Positions 18,279 through 29,157 of a stretch of DNA of 58,880 bases are shown here, in pieces. The notes under the pieces were generated by a model that saw only the letters and a program-made list of their open reading frames with translations, did not search any database and was not told where the DNA came from. Within the stretch, counting starts at the first letter, position 1. Each line of letters begins with the position of its first letter. The DNA comes from Alistipes sp. (GTDB lineage: Bacteria > Bacteroidota > Bacteroidia > Bacteroidales > Rikenellaceae): the NCBI GenBank assembly GCA_021201825.1, contig JAJQED010000022.1, positions 1-58,880 on the forward strand, read 5' to 3'. The position numbers and the translations under genes were made by a program.

Positions 18279-19568
18279 TCACTCCGCGATCAGGAGGTAA
18301 TAGTTTTTCTTGCCTTTTTGCACGAGCAGGTATTTCCCGGCTATTAGGTCCTGGGTCGTCACCTGCCGGTCGGGCGCTTCCACCCTGGCTTTGTTGAGCG
18401 AAACGCCTCCGCCCTGGATCAGTTTGCGGGTCTCCGCCTTTGAGGGGAAGACCGGAGCCGACACCGTGCAAAGCTCTACAAAGGCTATGCCCGATTCGAG
18501 CTGGCTTAACGGCACCCTGTACTGCGGGACCCCCTCGAATACCTGCAGGAGGCTTTGCTCGTCAAGCCCGCGCAATGCTTCGGCGGTCGCCCCCCCGAAC
18601 AGGATGGAAGAAGCCTCGACGGCCTTGTCGTAATCCTCCCGGGAGTGGATCATGCAGGTAAGCTCCCGGGCGAGGGTCTTTTGCAGTTTGCGTTCGTGCG
18701 GAGCCTCTTCGTGGGCGGCTATCAAACCCTCGATCTCCTCCCGCCCGAGCAGGGTGAATATCTTGATGTAACTCTTTGCGTCCTCGTCGCTGACGTTGAG
18801 CCAGAACTGGTAGAATTTATATGGCGAGGTATAGCGCGGGTCCAGCCAGATATTGCCGCTCTCGGTCTTGCCGAACTTGGTGCCGTCCGCTTTTTTGATA
18901 AGCGGGCAGGTCAGCCCGTAAGCCTCTCCGCCGAGCTTACGCCGGATAAGTTCCGTACCCGTGGTGATATTGCCCCACTGGTCGCTCCCGCCCAGCTGCA
19001 GTTTGCAGCCGCAGGCTTCGTAAAGGTGCATGAAGTCATACCCCTGAACCAACTGGTAAGTGAATTCCGTGAAGCTCATACCCTCGCCCTCGCCGCTGAA
19101 CCGCTTCCTGACCGAATCCTTGGACATCATATAGTTGACCGTGATCAGCTTGCCCACGTCCCGGATAAACTCCAGGAAGCCCATATCTTTCATCCAGTCG
19201 TAATTATTGACCATCAGCGCGGCGTTCGGGGCGTCGGAATTGAAGTCGATCAGTTTGGCCAGCTGTGCCTTGATCGCTTCCTGGTTATGCCGCAGGGTCT
19301 GCTCGTCCAGCAGGTTCCGCTCCAGCGATTTGCCCGACGGGTCGCCTATCATCCCCGTGGCGCCGCCGACAAGGGCGATAGGCCGGTGGCCGCATACCTG
19401 CAGGTGCTTGAGCATCATTACGCTGACCAGATGTCCTATATGCAGCGAGTCCGCCGTAGGGTCGATACCCACGTAGGCGGTCGTCATTTCTTTCGAGAGT
19501 TGTTCTTCCGTACCCGGCATGATATCGTGTATCATGTCCCTCCATTTTAATTCTTCAACGAAATTCAT
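18279..19568 (-). CDS. tyrS: Tyrosyl-tRNA synthetase
   Basis: Charges tRNA-Tyr. From the ATG at 19568 (MNFVEELKW) it has 429 residues. Class I motifs are clear: the HIGH-like HIGHLVS at about 44-50, and the KMSKS equivalent KFGKTESG, where Thr replaces the more common Ser. An S4 RNA-binding domain at the C terminus reads [17 protein letters not shown]. Tyrosine-binding residues YQLVQGYDF and GGSDQWGNI are present. The longer frame to 19607 adds residues not typical of the family and would run nearly into the upstream ilvE stop. It is followed by the M28-like gene. Confidence 0.96.
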   Translation of the reverse strand: MNFVEELKWRDMIHDIMPGTEEQLSKEMTTAYVGIDPTADSLHIGHLVSVMMLKHLQVCGHRPIALVGGATGMIGDPSGKSLERNLLDEQTLRHNQEAIKAQLAKLIDFNSDAPNAALMVNNYDWMKDMGFLEFIRDVGKLITVNYMMSKDSVRKRFSGEGEGMSFTEFTYQLVQGYDFMHLYEACGCKLQLGGSDQWGNITTGTELIRRKLGGEAYGLTCPLIKKADGTKFGKTESGNIWLDPRYTSPYKFYQFWLNVSDEDAKSYIKIFTLLGREEIEGLIAAHEEAPHERKLQKTLARELTCMIHSREDYDKAVEASSILFGGATAEALRGLDEQSLLQVFEGVPQYRVPLSQLESGIAFVELCTVSAPVFPSKAETRKLIQGGGVSLNKARVEAPDRQVTTQDLIAGKYLLVQKGKKNYYLLIAE

Positions 19569-19613
19569 CGAATGAGTCGTTCTTTCCTTTTTTATGTTCG
19601 ACAACAATATGGT

Positions 19614-20630
19614 CTACAATACTATGTTCCAGCCGTACGGGTCTTCCCGTTCGCCGTACTGGATGCCCCGCAGGGCTTCGTAGAGTTTGACGCTCCACGG
19701 ACCTGCATGGGTACTGTCGCCGAACGTGTAGGTCACTCCGCTATCCGGGTCGTAGACGCTCCCCACGGGCGATATCACGGCCGCCGTGCCGCACGAACCC
19801 GCCTCCTCGAAAGTGGCCAGCTCGGCCACATCCACCGGCCTCTCCTCGACCCTCAGACCCATGTCGGCCGCCAGCCGGCGCAGGCTCATATTGGTGATGG
19901 ACGGTAGCACGGAACTCGACTTGGGGGTGATGTACGCCCCGTCACGGATACCGTAAAAATTGGCCGCGCCGCATTCGTCGATATACTTTTTCTCCTTGGC
20001 ATCGAGGTACATAACGCTCGAATAACCCTGGCCGTACCCCCAGTCTCCCGACAGCAGGCTGGCGGCATAGTTGCCCCCGACCTTGACGTGGCCCGTCCCG
20101 TGGGGCGCGGCCCGGTCGTGCTCGCGGTCGATAATGACCCTGATGGGGTTGAACCCCGATTTATAGTAAGGCCCGACGGGCGTAACGAATACCAGGAACA
20201 TATACTCGTCGGCCGGCTTGACGCCCACCTGCGCTCCCGTACCGATCAGCAGGGGGCGGATATATAACGACGCCCCGGTGCCGTAAGGCGGGATGAACTC
20301 CTCGTTGCGGGAGACCACGGTCTTCACCGCATCGATGAACAACTCCTCGTCCGGGGCCTGCATACGCAGGTATTCGGCCGACCGGATCATCCTTTTGGCG
20401 TTCTCGTCCGCCCGGAAGATCCGCACCTTGCCGTCCTTGCCCCTGAACGCTTTCAAACCCTCGAACGCCTCCTGCCCGTAATGCAGGCAAGTTGCGGCCA
20501 TGTGGATAGTTATGTTCTCGTCGCCGGTAACTTCCAGCGGCTCCCACCGGCCGTTACGCCAGTAGCTGCGTACGTTTACCCCCGTTTTGAGGTACCCGAA
20601 GCCTAAATTACCCCAGTCTATCCCATCCAT
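19614..20630 (-). CDS. ilvE: Branched-chain amino acid aminotransferase
   Basis: PLP enzyme for the last step of valine, leucine and isoleucine synthesis (or the first step of breakdown). At 338 residues it is of the longer, class IV type. Key blocks: CLHYGQEAFEGLKAFRGKDG (residues about 51-70), YIRPLLIGTG, the PLP lysine in GHVKVGGNYAASL, YIDECGAANFYGI with the conserved Glu, and LPSITNMSLRRLA. It sits between metG and tyrS on the same strand. Confidence 0.95.
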   Translation of the reverse strand: MDGIDWGNLGFGYLKTGVNVRSYWRNGRWEPLEVTGDENITIHMAATCLHYGQEAFEGLKAFRGKDGKVRIFRADENAKRMIRSAEYLRMQAPDEELFIDAVKTVVSRNEEFIPPYGTGASLYIRPLLIGTGAQVGVKPADEYMFLVFVTPVGPYYKSGFNPIRVIIDREHDRAAPHGTGHVKVGGNYAASLLSGDWGYGQGYSSVMYLDAKEKKYIDECGAANFYGIRDGAYITPKSSSVLPSITNMSLRRLAADMGLRVEERPVDVAELATFEEAGSCGTAAVISPVGSVYDPDSGVTYTFGDSTHAGPWSVKLYEALRGIQYGEREDPYGWNIVL

Positions 20631-20690
20631 AGCGCTCTGTTTTATTCGTTTTGTAAAAGGTCGTTGCCGTATCGTCCTGAAATTACGGTC

Positions 20691-22733
20691 CTATTTCACA
20701 ACCGCCCCGGGTCCCACCCTCGAAGCGGGGGACATCAGGGTCAACCTGCCCGTGGCAGGGTCCTGCGCCATCAGTATCATCCCCTGCGAGAGTACCCCTT
20801 TCAGTTCGCGGGGTTCGAGGTTGACCAGCACCAGCACCTGGCGGCCCACCAGCTCTTCGGGAGTATAATACTCCGCAATGCCGGATACGATCTCCCGTTT
20901 GTCGAAGCCGGTATCGATCTTCAGGCGCAGCAGTTTCTTGGTCTTGGCGATCTTCTCGGCCTCCATGACCGTAGCCACGCGGATATCCATGCGCCCGAAA
21001 TCCTCGAACGCGATGCTTCCCTTTTGCGGCTCGACGGCCGCCTCGCGGTTCCCCTCCTCGTTACTTTTGCGGGCGTCCGCCAGTTTTTGAAGCTGCCGTT
21101 CGATCTCGGCATCCTCGATCTTTTCGAACAGCAGTTCGGGAGTGCCCAGGCGGTGGCCCGCCGGGATAATCTCCGCACTGCCGAGCGTCTCCCACGACGG
21201 TTTGTCCAGTGCGAGCATCCCCAGCAGTTTGGCGGCCGTGAACGGCATGAACGGTTCGATGGCCACGGCAAGGTTCGCCGTGATCTGCAGGGAGACGTTA
21301 AGTATGGTGGCCACCCGCCCGGGATCGTCCTTGTAAACTTTCCACGGCTCGGTATCCGCCAGGTATTTGTTCCCCAGCCGGGCAAACGCCATGGCGTCCC
21401 GCAAGGCCTCCCGGAAACGGTATTGTTCTATATTCTCCTCGAGCGAGGTGCGCAGGCGCGGCAGTTCGGCCAGTACGTCGCGGTCCTGGTCGGTGAGACT
21501 GCCGGCGGCAGGAATCGCCCCGTCGAAGTATTTGCCGGTCAGCACCAGCGCCCGGTTCACGAAGTTGCCCAGTACGGCGACCAGTTCGTTATTGTTGCGG
21601 GCCTGGAAGTCTTTCCATGTAAAGTCGTTGTCCTTGGTTTCCGGGGCGTTGGCGCACAGCACATAGCGAAGTACGTCCTGCTTGCCCGGGAAGTCCTCGA
21701 GGTATTCGTGCAGCCAAACCGCCCAGTTGCGCGACGTGGATATCTTGTCGCTTTCGAGGTTGAGGAATTCGTTGGCCGGCACGTTCTCGGGCAGGATGAA
21801 ACCGCCGTGTGCCCGGAGCATCGCCGGAAAAACTATACAATGGAAAACGATATTGTCCTTACCGATAAAATGCACCAGCTTGGTTTGCGGGTCTTTCCAG
21901 TATTTCTCCCAGTCGGGGGTAAGTTCCTTGGTGGCCGAAATATAGCCTATGGGGGCGTCGAACCAAACGTACAGCACCTTGCCCTCGGCTCCCTCCACGG
22001 GGACGGGAATGCCCCAATCCAGGTCCCGGCTCACGGCGCGGGGCTGCAGGCCCAGGTCCAGCCAGCTCTTGCACTGGCCGTAAACGTTGGCTTTCCATTC
22101 TTTGTGGCACTCCAGGATCCAGTCGCGCAGGAACCCCTCGTGCCTGTCCAGCGGCAGGTACCAGTGCGTGGTCTCTTTCATCACCGGCGCCCCACCCGTA
22201 ATGGTGCTGCGGGGTTGGATCAGGTCGGTAGGGTTGAGCGTACTGCCGCATTTCTCGCACTGGTCCCCGTAGGCCCTTTCGTTCTGGCAATGGGGACATG
22301 TGCCGGTCACGTACCTGTCGGCAAGGAACACCCCGGCCTCCGGGTCGAAATACTGCATGGTTGTCTGCTCGGTGAATTCCCCCTTGTCGTAAAGCGTACG
22401 GAAAAACGCCGAAGCGGTCTGGGCATGGACCGGCGACGTGGTGCGTGAATAGATATCGAACGATATTCCCAGCTCGTGGAACGACTCTTTTATGACGGCG
22501 TTATATTTGTCCACGATGTCCTGCGGGGTGACCCCCTCGGCGCGGGCCTTTATCGTGATGGGTACCCCGTGTTCGTCCGACCCGCACACCCACACGACGT
22601 CCCTGCCCCGCAGGCGCAGGTAGCGTACGTAAATATCGGAGGGTATGTAGACCCCGGCCAGGTGCCCGATATGGACCGGACCGTTGGCATAAGGCAGGGC
22701 GGAAGTTACCAGGTAGCGTTTGAATTCTTTCAT
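20691..22733 (-). CDS. metG: Methionyl-tRNA synthetase
   Basis: Charges tRNA-Met. The 680-residue length includes the C-terminal tRNA-binding (EMAP/Trbp111-like) domain, visible as [17 protein letters not shown] and [17 protein letters not shown]. The N-terminal catalytic core has the HIGH motif HIGHLAGVY at about 22-30. A four-cysteine zinc knuckle follows (CPHC and CEKC, about 145-161), and the KMSKS equivalent reads DKISTSRNW. The start is the ATG at 22733 ([18 protein letters not shown]), matching the family. Confidence 0.97.
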   Translation of the reverse strand: MKEFKRYLVTSALPYANGPVHIGHLAGVYIPSDIYVRYLRLRGRDVVWVCGSDEHGVPITIKARAEGVTPQDIVDKYNAVIKESFHELGISFDIYSRTTSPVHAQTASAFFRTLYDKGEFTEQTTMQYFDPEAGVFLADRYVTGTCPHCQNERAYGDQCEKCGSTLNPTDLIQPRSTITGGAPVMKETTHWYLPLDRHEGFLRDWILECHKEWKANVYGQCKSWLDLGLQPRAVSRDLDWGIPVPVEGAEGKVLYVWFDAPIGYISATKELTPDWEKYWKDPQTKLVHFIGKDNIVFHCIVFPAMLRAHGGFILPENVPANEFLNLESDKISTSRNWAVWLHEYLEDFPGKQDVLRYVLCANAPETKDNDFTWKDFQARNNNELVAVLGNFVNRALVLTGKYFDGAIPAAGSLTDQDRDVLAELPRLRTSLEENIEQYRFREALRDAMAFARLGNKYLADTEPWKVYKDDPGRVATILNVSLQITANLAVAIEPFMPFTAAKLLGMLALDKPSWETLGSAEIIPAGHRLGTPELLFEKIEDAEIERQLQKLADARKSNEEGNREAAVEPQKGSIAFEDFGRMDIRVATVMEAEKIAKTKKLLRLKIDTGFDKREIVSGIAEYYTPEELVGRQVLVLVNLEPRELKGVLSQGMILMAQDPATGRLTLMSPASRVGPGAVVK

Positions 22734-22876
22734 CTTTGTAACGGTAGTGATTGCTTCCCCGCATACGCAGGGACTTACAAAGTTAATCCATTTTCCCGAA
22801 TATTCGCCGCCCTTTGCGACCCGGTCCGAACCTTCCCGTGTTACCCCGCGCTGCCCGGTTGTGGCTGGGAGCTGCT

Positions 22877-23320
22877 TTAGATTTCAGGGAAAGTGTATTC
22901 CGCCTCCATGACCTGATCGGGGGAGAACCAGATGCTCCATTCCCGCCGGGCGCTTTCGTCGCTGTCCGAAGCGTGGATGGCGTTGCGGGTGAGGCTGTCG
23001 GCGAAGAGTTTTCGGATGGTCCCCTCCTCGGCATTGGCCGGGTTTGTGGCCCCGACCAGTTTACGCAGTGTGCACACCGCATCCTCCCGCTCTACGATCG
23101 CCACTACGGAGGGCCCCGAGGTCATGAAATCCACCAGTTCATCGAAAAAGGGCTTGCCGATATGTTCGCCGTAGAACCGGTAGGCGTCGTTGCGGCTGAA
23201 GCAGACCATGCGTAACGCCCGCAGGGTGAACCCGGCCTCGGCCAGCATATCCAGGATCCTGCCCGTGGCCCCTTTGGCCACGGCATTGGGTTTGATGATG
23301 GTAAAAGTCCTTGTTTTCAT
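22877..23320 (-). CDS. ndk: Nucleoside diphosphate kinase
   Basis: Balances NTP pools by phosphate transfer through a histidine. The 147-residue length and motifs fit: [11 protein letters not shown] at 7-17, [23 protein letters not shown], and the active-site His in [15 protein letters not shown] (His near 115). It is a single gene, divergent from murA across about 170 bases. Compared with E. coli Ndk it has a short C-terminal extension ([18 protein letters not shown]), which is common in this phylum. Confidence 0.95.
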   Translation of the reverse strand: MKTRTFTIIKPNAVAKGATGRILDMLAEAGFTLRALRMVCFSRNDAYRFYGEHIGKPFFDELVDFMTSGPSVVAIVEREDAVCTLRKLVGATNPANAEEGTIRKLFADSLTRNAIHASDSDESARREWSIWFSPDQVMEAEYTFPEI

Positions 23321-23493
23321 CCCGAATGGTTTTAAGACCCTAATATAAACTATTTTCCGTTGCGCACCGCCCCGTGCGCCCGGAATTTTCCGCGCCGGGC
23401 CCCGGATAACTTAATTTTAGGGAAAGGTAGGTGCAGAGTGGTCGGAAAGTATTATATTTATACTTTTAATTCCACTTACAAAATCCATTCGTT

Positions 23494-24804
23494 ATGGCAG
23501 TATTCGAGGTTTGCGGGGGCTACCCGCTGAGCGGAGAGATAGAACCCCAGGGGGCGAAGAACGAGGCCCTGCAGATACTTTGTGCGGTTTTGCTAACCCC
23601 CCGGCAGGTTACCATTGAGAACGTCCCCGAGATAGTGGATGTGATGGAGCTGATCGAGCTGCTGCGCAGGATGGGGGTGAAGGTCGACCGGGAAGAGGCC
23701 GGAAAATATACGTTCATCGCCGACCAGGTGGACCTGGATTACCTGCTCACCGAGGATTACCGTAAACGGGCGTCGCGGCTGCGAGGGTCGGTAATGATAA
23801 TCGGGCCGCTGCTGGCCCGTTTCGGGGTGGGGTACCTGCCCGTGCCGGGCGGGGACAAGATCGGCCGCCGCAGGCTGGACACCCACTTCATCGGCTTCCA
23901 TAAACTGGGCGCCACGTTCAACTTCGACATTGCGGAGGGCTTTTTCGCCGTGGAGGGCAAGGATATGAGGGGGACATATATGCTGCTCGACGAAGCGTCG
24001 GTTACCGGTACGGCCAATATAATTATGGCGGCGGTGCTCACTCCCGGAACGACGACGATCTACAACGCCGCCTGCGAACCTTATATCCAACAGCTGTGCA
24101 AGATGCTGAACCGGATGGGCGCCCGCATATCGGGCATCGCCTCCAACCTGCTCACCATAGAGGGGGTGGATTCGCTCGGCGGTACGCGGCACCGGATGCT
24201 CCCCGATATGATCGAGGTGGGCAGTTTCATCGGGCTTGCGGCCATGACCGGCTCGGCCATCACGATCAAGAACGTATCGTTCGATAACCTGGGGATAATC
24301 CCCGCCCAGTTCGCCCGGATGGGAATAGCGTTCCGCCAGCAAGGGGACGACATCGTCATCCCCGCCCAGGAGCATTACGAGATAGACACGTTCCTTGACG
24401 GTTCGATAATGACCATCGCCGATGCCCCGTGGCCCGGCCTTACGCCCGACCTGCTGTCGGTGTTCCTCGTAGTGGCGACACAGGCCAAAGGATCGGTGCT
24501 GATACACCAGAAGATGTTCGAGAGCAGGCTTTTCTTCGTCGACAAGCTCATCGATATGGGTGCGCAGATAATCCTGTGCGACCCGCACCGCGCCACCGTC
24601 ATCGGCCATGACCACAAAGTGAAACTACGCGGCACCACCATGTCCTCGCCCGATATCCGTGCCGGGGTGGCCCTGCTCATAGCCGCCATGTCGGCCGAGG
24701 GAAAGAGCCGTATCCAGAACGTGGAGCAGATAGACCGCGGTTACCAGAATATCGACGGCCGCCTGAACGCCCTCGGCGCCCGGATAACCCGCATAGAGGA
24801 TTAG
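23494..24804 (+). CDS. murA: UDP-N-acetylglucosamine 1-carboxyvinyltransferase, Asp in place of catalytic Cys
   Basis: First committed step of peptidoglycan synthesis: adds enolpyruvate from PEP to UDP-GlcNAc. The 436-residue length is normal. The N terminus has the K22-N23 pair (GAKNEALQI) that binds substrate. The loop that normally reads PGGC holds Asp: PVPGGDKIGRRRLDTH, Asp at 121. That position is Cys115 of the E. coli enzyme, the residue alkylated by fosfomycin, and natural Asp variants are insensitive to the drug. The rest of the active site looks intact. It is a single-gene unit between divergent ndk and a converging lipoprotein gene. Confidence 0.96.
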   Translation: MAVFEVCGGYPLSGEIEPQGAKNEALQILCAVLLTPRQVTIENVPEIVDVMELIELLRRMGVKVDREEAGKYTFIADQVDLDYLLTEDYRKRASRLRGSVMIIGPLLARFGVGYLPVPGGDKIGRRRLDTHFIGFHKLGATFNFDIAEGFFAVEGKDMRGTYMLLDEASVTGTANIIMAAVLTPGTTTIYNAACEPYIQQLCKMLNRMGARISGIASNLLTIEGVDSLGGTRHRMLPDMIEVGSFIGLAAMTGSAITIKNVSFDNLGIIPAQFARMGIAFRQQGDDIVIPAQEHYEIDTFLDGSIMTIADAPWPGLTPDLLSVFLVVATQAKGSVLIHQKMFESRLFFVDKLIDMGAQIILCDPHRATVIGHDHKVKLRGTTMSSPDIRAGVALLIAAMSAEGKSRIQNVEQIDRGYQNIDGRLNALGARITRIED

Positions 24805-24822
24805 GCGCGCCCCGGCCGGTAA

Positions 24823-25635
24823 TTAGTCAACTTCCGGGTAAGCGGCCAGGGAAAGGGTGAAATGATACCCGATCAGAACCGATCCGATCCCGGGATATCG
24901 TGCCGCATATTCCCCCGTAAGGTCCTCTATCGCTAATATACGGTATCCTTGTGGAGACGGCATATTGGCGCGGGTGCGTTGGCCGTGACCGAAGAAGTCG
25001 ATATAGAATTCCAGCCCGTATAAATATTCCGATTCGACTGCCAAATTGAATTCCCTCGGTTCATTACCGTCGATAACGGTGAATTTAATATCATAAGGTT
25101 CTACGCTGGTTTCCTCGAACGGATAGCTGTCGTAACTGTCCGTGCCGGTCATCCGAAGCAGGTCCCCCTCGCGCGGCATCAGGTATATTTCGCCGGAACG
25201 GAAAAAGAAACGGTCCGCCAGTTCTTTTTCGATGGCTTCCACTGCCTGCGGGTCATCGAGGCCGTAGACGGCCGTTTCTACCCTGAGACAATCCAGCAAA
25301 AGGCCCGCTTCACTAACGGTCACAAGCAGGGTGCATGTTTGCCGGGCCACGTTGTCGGTGATCGTCACCGTCCCGCTTCCGGGCTTTATTCCCAAAATTG
25401 ACAAACCCCCGTGATCGCCTATACCTTTATCGAGGTTAGTTTCGAAATATTCGGCGCCGCTCACCGCCATCGTATAGTCTTTATTCCCTTTTTCGAAAAG
25501 GATTAACGCCTGGTACCCGTCATATATGTTTACGGATTCCCGGCCGATGGAAAATTCACGAATTTCGTCCTTGTCGTCCGAACATGCGAGCAGGCAGAAT
25601 AGCGGCAGTACCGCAAGTAGAATAAGTTTTTTCAT
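24823..25635 (-). CDS. Hypothetical lipoprotein with Ig-like N-terminal part
   Basis: From the ATG at 25635 (MKKLILLAVLPLFCLLAC) the protein has 270 residues and a clear lipobox with Cys at about 18. Residues 25-110 show the strand-rich pattern of a BACON/Ig-like domain (SIGRESVNIYDG, GSGTVTITDN, CTLLVTV). The remaining part has no recognised family. The longer frame from 25662 would spoil the signal peptide. A TACATTTG box lies about 25 bases upstream (25660-25667, minus). It is probably surface- or periplasm-exposed. It follows the asd terminator and stands alone. Confidence 0.7.
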   Translation of the reverse strand: MKKLILLAVLPLFCLLACSDDKDEIREFSIGRESVNIYDGYQALILFEKGNKDYTMAVSGAEYFETNLDKGIGDHGGLSILGIKPGSGTVTITDNVARQTCTLLVTVSEAGLLLDCLRVETAVYGLDDPQAVEAIEKELADRFFFRSGEIYLMPREGDLLRMTGTDSYDSYPFEETSVEPYDIKFTVIDGNEPREFNLAVESEYLYGLEFYIDFFGHGQRTRANMPSPQGYRILAIEDLTGEYAARYPGIGSVLIGYHFTLSLAAYPEVD

Positions 25636-25670
25636 GGGTTCGTTGTAATGGGTTAAGTGCAAATGTAAAA

Positions 25671-25705
25671 ATTCCGCCCGGTTATACCATATAACCGGGC
25701 GGAAT
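25671..25705 (-). terminator. Terminator after asd
   Basis: A perfect 16-bp hairpin: ATTCCGCCCGGTTATA (25671-25686), loop CCA, and its complement (25690-25705). On the minus strand it is followed by TTTTT and lies about 25 bases after the asd stop. Confidence 0.9.
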
Positions 25706-25729
25706 ATTACGTTGTAACGCTTTGCCGTT

Positions 25730-26740
25730 TTATCCGCAATGGCCGTTTGCCAGCAGGTATTCGGCTATCTGTATGGCGTTCAGGGCCGCACCTTTGCGTA
25801 TCTGGTCGCTCACGCACCAGAACGTCAGCCCGTTGGGATTGGTCAAATCCTGGCGGATGCGCCCCACGTAGACCGGGTCCTGTCCCGCCTGGAACAGCGG
25901 CATCGGATACGACCCCTTTGCCGGGTCGTCAATAAGAACGACGCCCGGGGCATTACGGAACGCTTCGCGTGCCTGCCCGACCGTTACGGGAGCCTCGGTT
26001 TCTATCCAGATATTTTCCGAGTGGGCTCGCTGGATCGGTACCCGTACACAGGTGGCGCTTACGGCTATGTCCGAGTGCATTATCTTGCGTGTCTCGTTGA
26101 ACATCTTCATCTCCTCCTTAGTATATCCGTTATCGGTGAAAACGTCCACCTGGGGGATAAGGTTGTTTGCGAGCTGGTAAGCGAATTTTTCCACTTTAGG
26201 GGTTTCCCCCTCTACGATGGCTTTGTACTGGGCATCCAGCTCCTCGATTCCCGACGCACCGGCACCGCTTGCGGCCTGGTATGTCGCAACGTGTGCCCTT
26301 ACTATATGGGATATTTTCTCGATGGCGTTCAGCGCAACGACCATCTGGATGGTGGTGCAGTTGGGATTGGCGATAACCCTGCGGGGAGGGTTAACCGCAT
26401 CCAGCGGGTTTACCTCCGGGACCACCAACGGCACGTCGCTGTCCATGCGGAAAGCGCTCGAATTGTCAATCATCAGGGTGCCGAACCGGGTAATGGTTTT
26501 CTCGAACCGTTTGGACGTGGACGCCCCGGCCGAAACGAACGCTATATCTATACCTTTGAAGTCGTCGTTATCCTGCAGTTCCTTTACCGTTATCTTCCGG
26601 CCTTTGAAATCGTAGACCGTCCCGGCGCTCCGGGCCGAACCGAACAACACCAGTTCCTCGACCGGGAACGACCGTTCGCCAAGCAGTTTCAACAATTCCT
26701 GTCCCACGGCACCGCTCGTGCCGACTATCGCGATCCTCAT
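25730..26740 (-). CDS. asd: Aspartate-semialdehyde dehydrogenase
   Basis: Reduces aspartyl phosphate to the semialdehyde for lysine, threonine, methionine and cell-wall synthesis. From the ATG at 26740 ([17 protein letters not shown]) it has 336 residues, the normal size. The NADP-binding Rossmann motif is [10 protein letters not shown]. The catalytic Cys is in [11 protein letters not shown] at about 130, and the later His in [15 protein letters not shown]. The track frame extends 41 codons upstream to 26863 but those residues are not family-like. It ends at a strong hairpin terminator. Confidence 0.95.
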   Translation of the reverse strand: MRIAIVGTSGAVGQELLKLLGERSFPVEELVLFGSARSAGTVYDFKGRKITVKELQDNDDFKGIDIAFVSAGASTSKRFEKTITRFGTLMIDNSSAFRMDSDVPLVVPEVNPLDAVNPPRRVIANPNCTTIQMVVALNAIEKISHIVRAHVATYQAASGAGASGIEELDAQYKAIVEGETPKVEKFAYQLANNLIPQVDVFTDNGYTKEEMKMFNETRKIMHSDIAVSATCVRVPIQRAHSENIWIETEAPVTVGQAREAFRNAPGVVLIDDPAKGSYPMPLFQAGQDPVYVGRIRQDLTNPNGLTFWCVSDQIRKGAALNAIQIAEYLLANGHCG

Positions 26741-26877
26741 CTCTTTATTTGTAAGTTTAATTTTGCGGAACCGGCCGCAAATGTAATAAAAACAACCGTT
26801 AATGGTACGGCGCCCGGTGCTATTTGTCCTTTCCCAAGCTTCGGCGCGTCGGCAACCCGGCAATGTGTCCGGGGCCG

Positions 26878-27876
26878 CTAACGGTCGGCGTCCTCCGGGA
26901 ATTCCACCGAGTAGATTATATTCTCGAGCTGGCGCAGGAAGTTGCGCTTGGGCTTGTCGGGCGAGAAGACATAGAGGTCGAACGTCACCACGGTGCCGTT
27001 GGCGGCATCTACGGTCGAGTAACTCACGAACGGACCGCCCATATAATCCCCCTCGACCTCCCAGAAGCCGCGCATCACGGCCCAGTCACGCCCCTCCCGG
27101 CGGATATACCGCACGTCGGGAGTGAACCCGTCGTAGGTGGTCATGTGCGAGCCGGGATTTTCGCCCGGGATCTTGGAGACGAACTGGTTGCGGTTATAGA
27201 TCAGCCACTCCTCCGACAGGAATTCCCTCCCGCTGTAGGGGTAACTGTATATTATCATTCCCTGGCTGGCGGTAGGGTATTCGAACGAGAGCCACATGAA
27301 ATCCTCCAGCGTGTTGCGGATCATATACCCCTTGGGGATGTTCATCCTCACGCCGAACATTTCGTAGATCTTCTGCTCAATCCCCGACTCGTTATACCGT
27401 TTGTTCACTTCGAGGGACCAGTCCCGTTCCGCGTTCTCGTAAATGGCGACCAGGTATTCCCGGTTCTCCGAAACGAACTCTGTGAGTGACTCCTGGTCCG
27501 GGCCGCTTAGCGTCACGATGAGCTGCGGGGCGGCATAAACGTTATAGTCCGCCTGCCATCCCGCCTCGGGATAGTCGCTGCCCGTAACTACGTTAAGGAT
27601 GTTGCGCGATTTGCGGAGCAGGTCGGTAAAATTGTTGGGCATGATGCGCATCAGGTCGAACCGGGGCTCATAGGAGTTGAGGAATTCCACCGGCTGGCCC
27701 ATAATGGAGCGCAGGGTGTCCCCCAACTGGCCCTCCCATTTATCCTGGGCGGCGATCACCAAAACCTCGTAGGACGGGCCTACGGACGAGGGTTTGAAAT
27801 CCCGGGCCCCGTTCCCGCAGGAGCATACGACGGCCAGCAACGCGGCCAGGGCGGTTATAACAAGAATTCGTTTCAT
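26878..27876 (-). CDS. DUF4837-like lipoprotein
   Basis: The 332-residue protein has a lipoprotein signal ([20 protein letters not shown], Cys near 18-20). The sequence [25 protein letters not shown] followed by EPRFDLMRI fits the DUF4837 family found in Bacteroidota. The function of this family is unknown. It is upstream of asd on the same strand, 138 bases away, and divergent from the deacetylase gene. Confidence 0.78.
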   Translation of the reverse strand: MKRILVITALAALLAVVCSCGNGARDFKPSSVGPSYEVLVIAAQDKWEGQLGDTLRSIMGQPVEFLNSYEPRFDLMRIMPNNFTDLLRKSRNILNVVTGSDYPEAGWQADYNVYAAPQLIVTLSGPDQESLTEFVSENREYLVAIYENAERDWSLEVNKRYNESGIEQKIYEMFGVRMNIPKGYMIRNTLEDFMWLSFEYPTASQGMIIYSYPYSGREFLSEEWLIYNRNQFVSKIPGENPGSHMTTYDGFTPDVRYIRREGRDWAVMRGFWEVEGDYMGGPFVSYSTVDAANGTVVTFDLYVFSPDKPKRNFLRQLENIIYSVEFPEDADR

Positions 27877-27927
27877 ATCTTTCGAATTATATGGGACGAT
27901 TACAAATATACCTTATTTCCCAAATAC

Positions 27928-27959
27928 TTTGGTAATATAGGCGCGGGATTTTAACTTTG
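27928..27959 (+). promoter_or_regulatory. Promoter of the NodB-type deacetylase gene
   Basis: TTTG (27928-27931), a 20-base spacer, then TAACTTTG (27952-27959). This is a full match to the Bacteroidota consensus TTTG-N19/20-TAnnTTTG, about 30 bases before the ATG at 27989. Confidence 0.8.
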
Positions 27960-27988
27960 TACCGTTCAAGAACCTATACGGACCCTTT

Positions 27989-28597
27989 ATGCTGTTTCGC
28001 CCGCCGGCTCTGCTGCGCAAACTGATGCCATCTCTCAAATGGGAACTCGACGCCGACCGGGAGGTTTTCCTCACGTTCGACGACGGCCCCACGCCCGGCA
28101 ACACCGAGTGGATCCTCGAAACCCTGGACAAATATGATGCCCGTGCCACGTTCTTCTGCCTGGGCAAAAACGCCGAACAGCATCCCGAGACTTTCCGTAA
28201 GATACTGGACGCCGGCCACGCCGTCGGCAACCATACATACAGCCACCAGAAAGGGTGGGGAATGTCCCTGCGCAGGTATGTGGAGGACGTGGATTTCGCC
28301 GCCCAGTTCATTCCCGGCCACCTGTTCCGGCCGCCCTACGGCCGAATCAAACCCCGGCAGGCCAAAGTCCTCAGCGAAAGGTACGACCTTATAATGTGGA
28401 ACGTCCTCAGCCGCGATTACAGCCAGTACGTCTCCCGCCGCCAATGCGTGAAGAACGTTACCAAACACCTGTCGTCAGGTTCCATCGTCGTATTCCATGA
28501 CTCCCACAAATCCAGCCGCAACATGCGTTACGCACTGCCGAGGGTCATCGAATTTATTTATGAAAAAGGCTGGAAATGTTCCCCGATAGAGTTATAG
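27989..28597 (+). CDS. Polysaccharide deacetylase family protein (NodB homology domain)
   Basis: The 202-residue protein is a compact carbohydrate esterase family 4 domain. Its motifs run in order: TFDDGPTPGNT (catalytic and metal Asp, about 30-40), the metal histidines in GNHTYSHQKGW, RPPYGRIK, and the final VVFHDSHKSS. It should remove N- or O-acetyl groups from a glycan such as peptidoglycan or chitin-like substrate. There is no obvious signal peptide, only an amphipathic start, so it may act in the cytoplasm or use a non-classical route. It has its own promoter and converges on rimM. Confidence 0.88.
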   Translation: MLFRPPALLRKLMPSLKWELDADREVFLTFDDGPTPGNTEWILETLDKYDARATFFCLGKNAEQHPETFRKILDAGHAVGNHTYSHQKGWGMSLRRYVEDVDFAAQFIPGHLFRPPYGRIKPRQAKVLSERYDLIMWNVLSRDYSQYVSRRQCVKNVTKHLSSGSIVVFHDSHKSSRNMRYALPRVIEFIYEKGWKCSPIEL

Positions 28598-28615
28598 CCG
28601 GGAAAAGCCGTAAAG

Positions 28616-29137
28616 TCACAACTCCAGCAGACCCGGGGGAACCCGGAAGCTGATGGTCTGCCCGGACTCCTCTATGGAGGTAATGAGTTCGTCCGAGGCC
28701 GGGATCAGATATTCCCTGTCGCCGGATGTGACTACGAACAACGGGTTGGCGTCGTTCCCGTCCAGATCGGTCACCGTGCCGGTCATCCCGACCGAGTCGT
28801 CGTCCCCGACGGTTACAACCGCTTTATAACCGACAAATGCCGCCAGTCCGTCCTCAGGGGCGTCGGCATCGGCAAACTCGGGACGGATATGGAATTCGAG
28901 GCCTGTTATGATCCCGGTCCGCCGCTCGTTGTCTATATCCTCGAACAGTATCAGGGCGCCGCTGCGCCCGCGGCGTTCCATGCGGGAAATAAAAAGGGGA
29001 ACCGCCAGTCCGTCTATAAAGACGTACAGCGGTTCCCTCGTATCGTAATCCGCCGGAAACATATCGTAAAGCACTGCGGCTACCTGCCCGTTGTTACCGA
29101 AAGGCTTGGTTATCTTGCCGGCAGCTATCCGTTCCAC
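28616..29137 (-). CDS. rimM: 16S rRNA processing protein RimM
   Basis: Helps assemble the 30S subunit head with S19 and often sits next to rpsP. The 173-residue protein has the N-terminal barrel (IAAGKITKPFGNNGQVAAVLYD) and a PRC-like C-terminal domain (YLIPASDELITSIEESGQTISFRVPPGLLEL). The start is GTG at 29137: the in-frame stretch up to the rpsP stop holds no ATG. It lies 20 bases after the rpsP stop, so the two form an operon. The GKITKPFG block varies from the common G-x-P-HG form. Confidence 0.88.
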   Translation of the reverse strand: MERIAAGKITKPFGNNGQVAAVLYDMFPADYDTREPLYVFIDGLAVPLFISRMERRGRSGALILFEDIDNERRTGIITGLEFHIRPEFADADAPEDGLAAFVGYKAVVTVGDDDSVGMTGTVTDLDGNDANPLFVVTSGDREYLIPASDELITSIEESGQTISFRVPPGLLEL

Positions 29138-29157
29138 GGCTGAAACTGCAGGTGACG

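Noticed and set aside
23593-24615. 340-residue minus-strand frame opposite murA
   Set aside because: Shadow of murA. Long opposite frames are common in GC-rich DNA.
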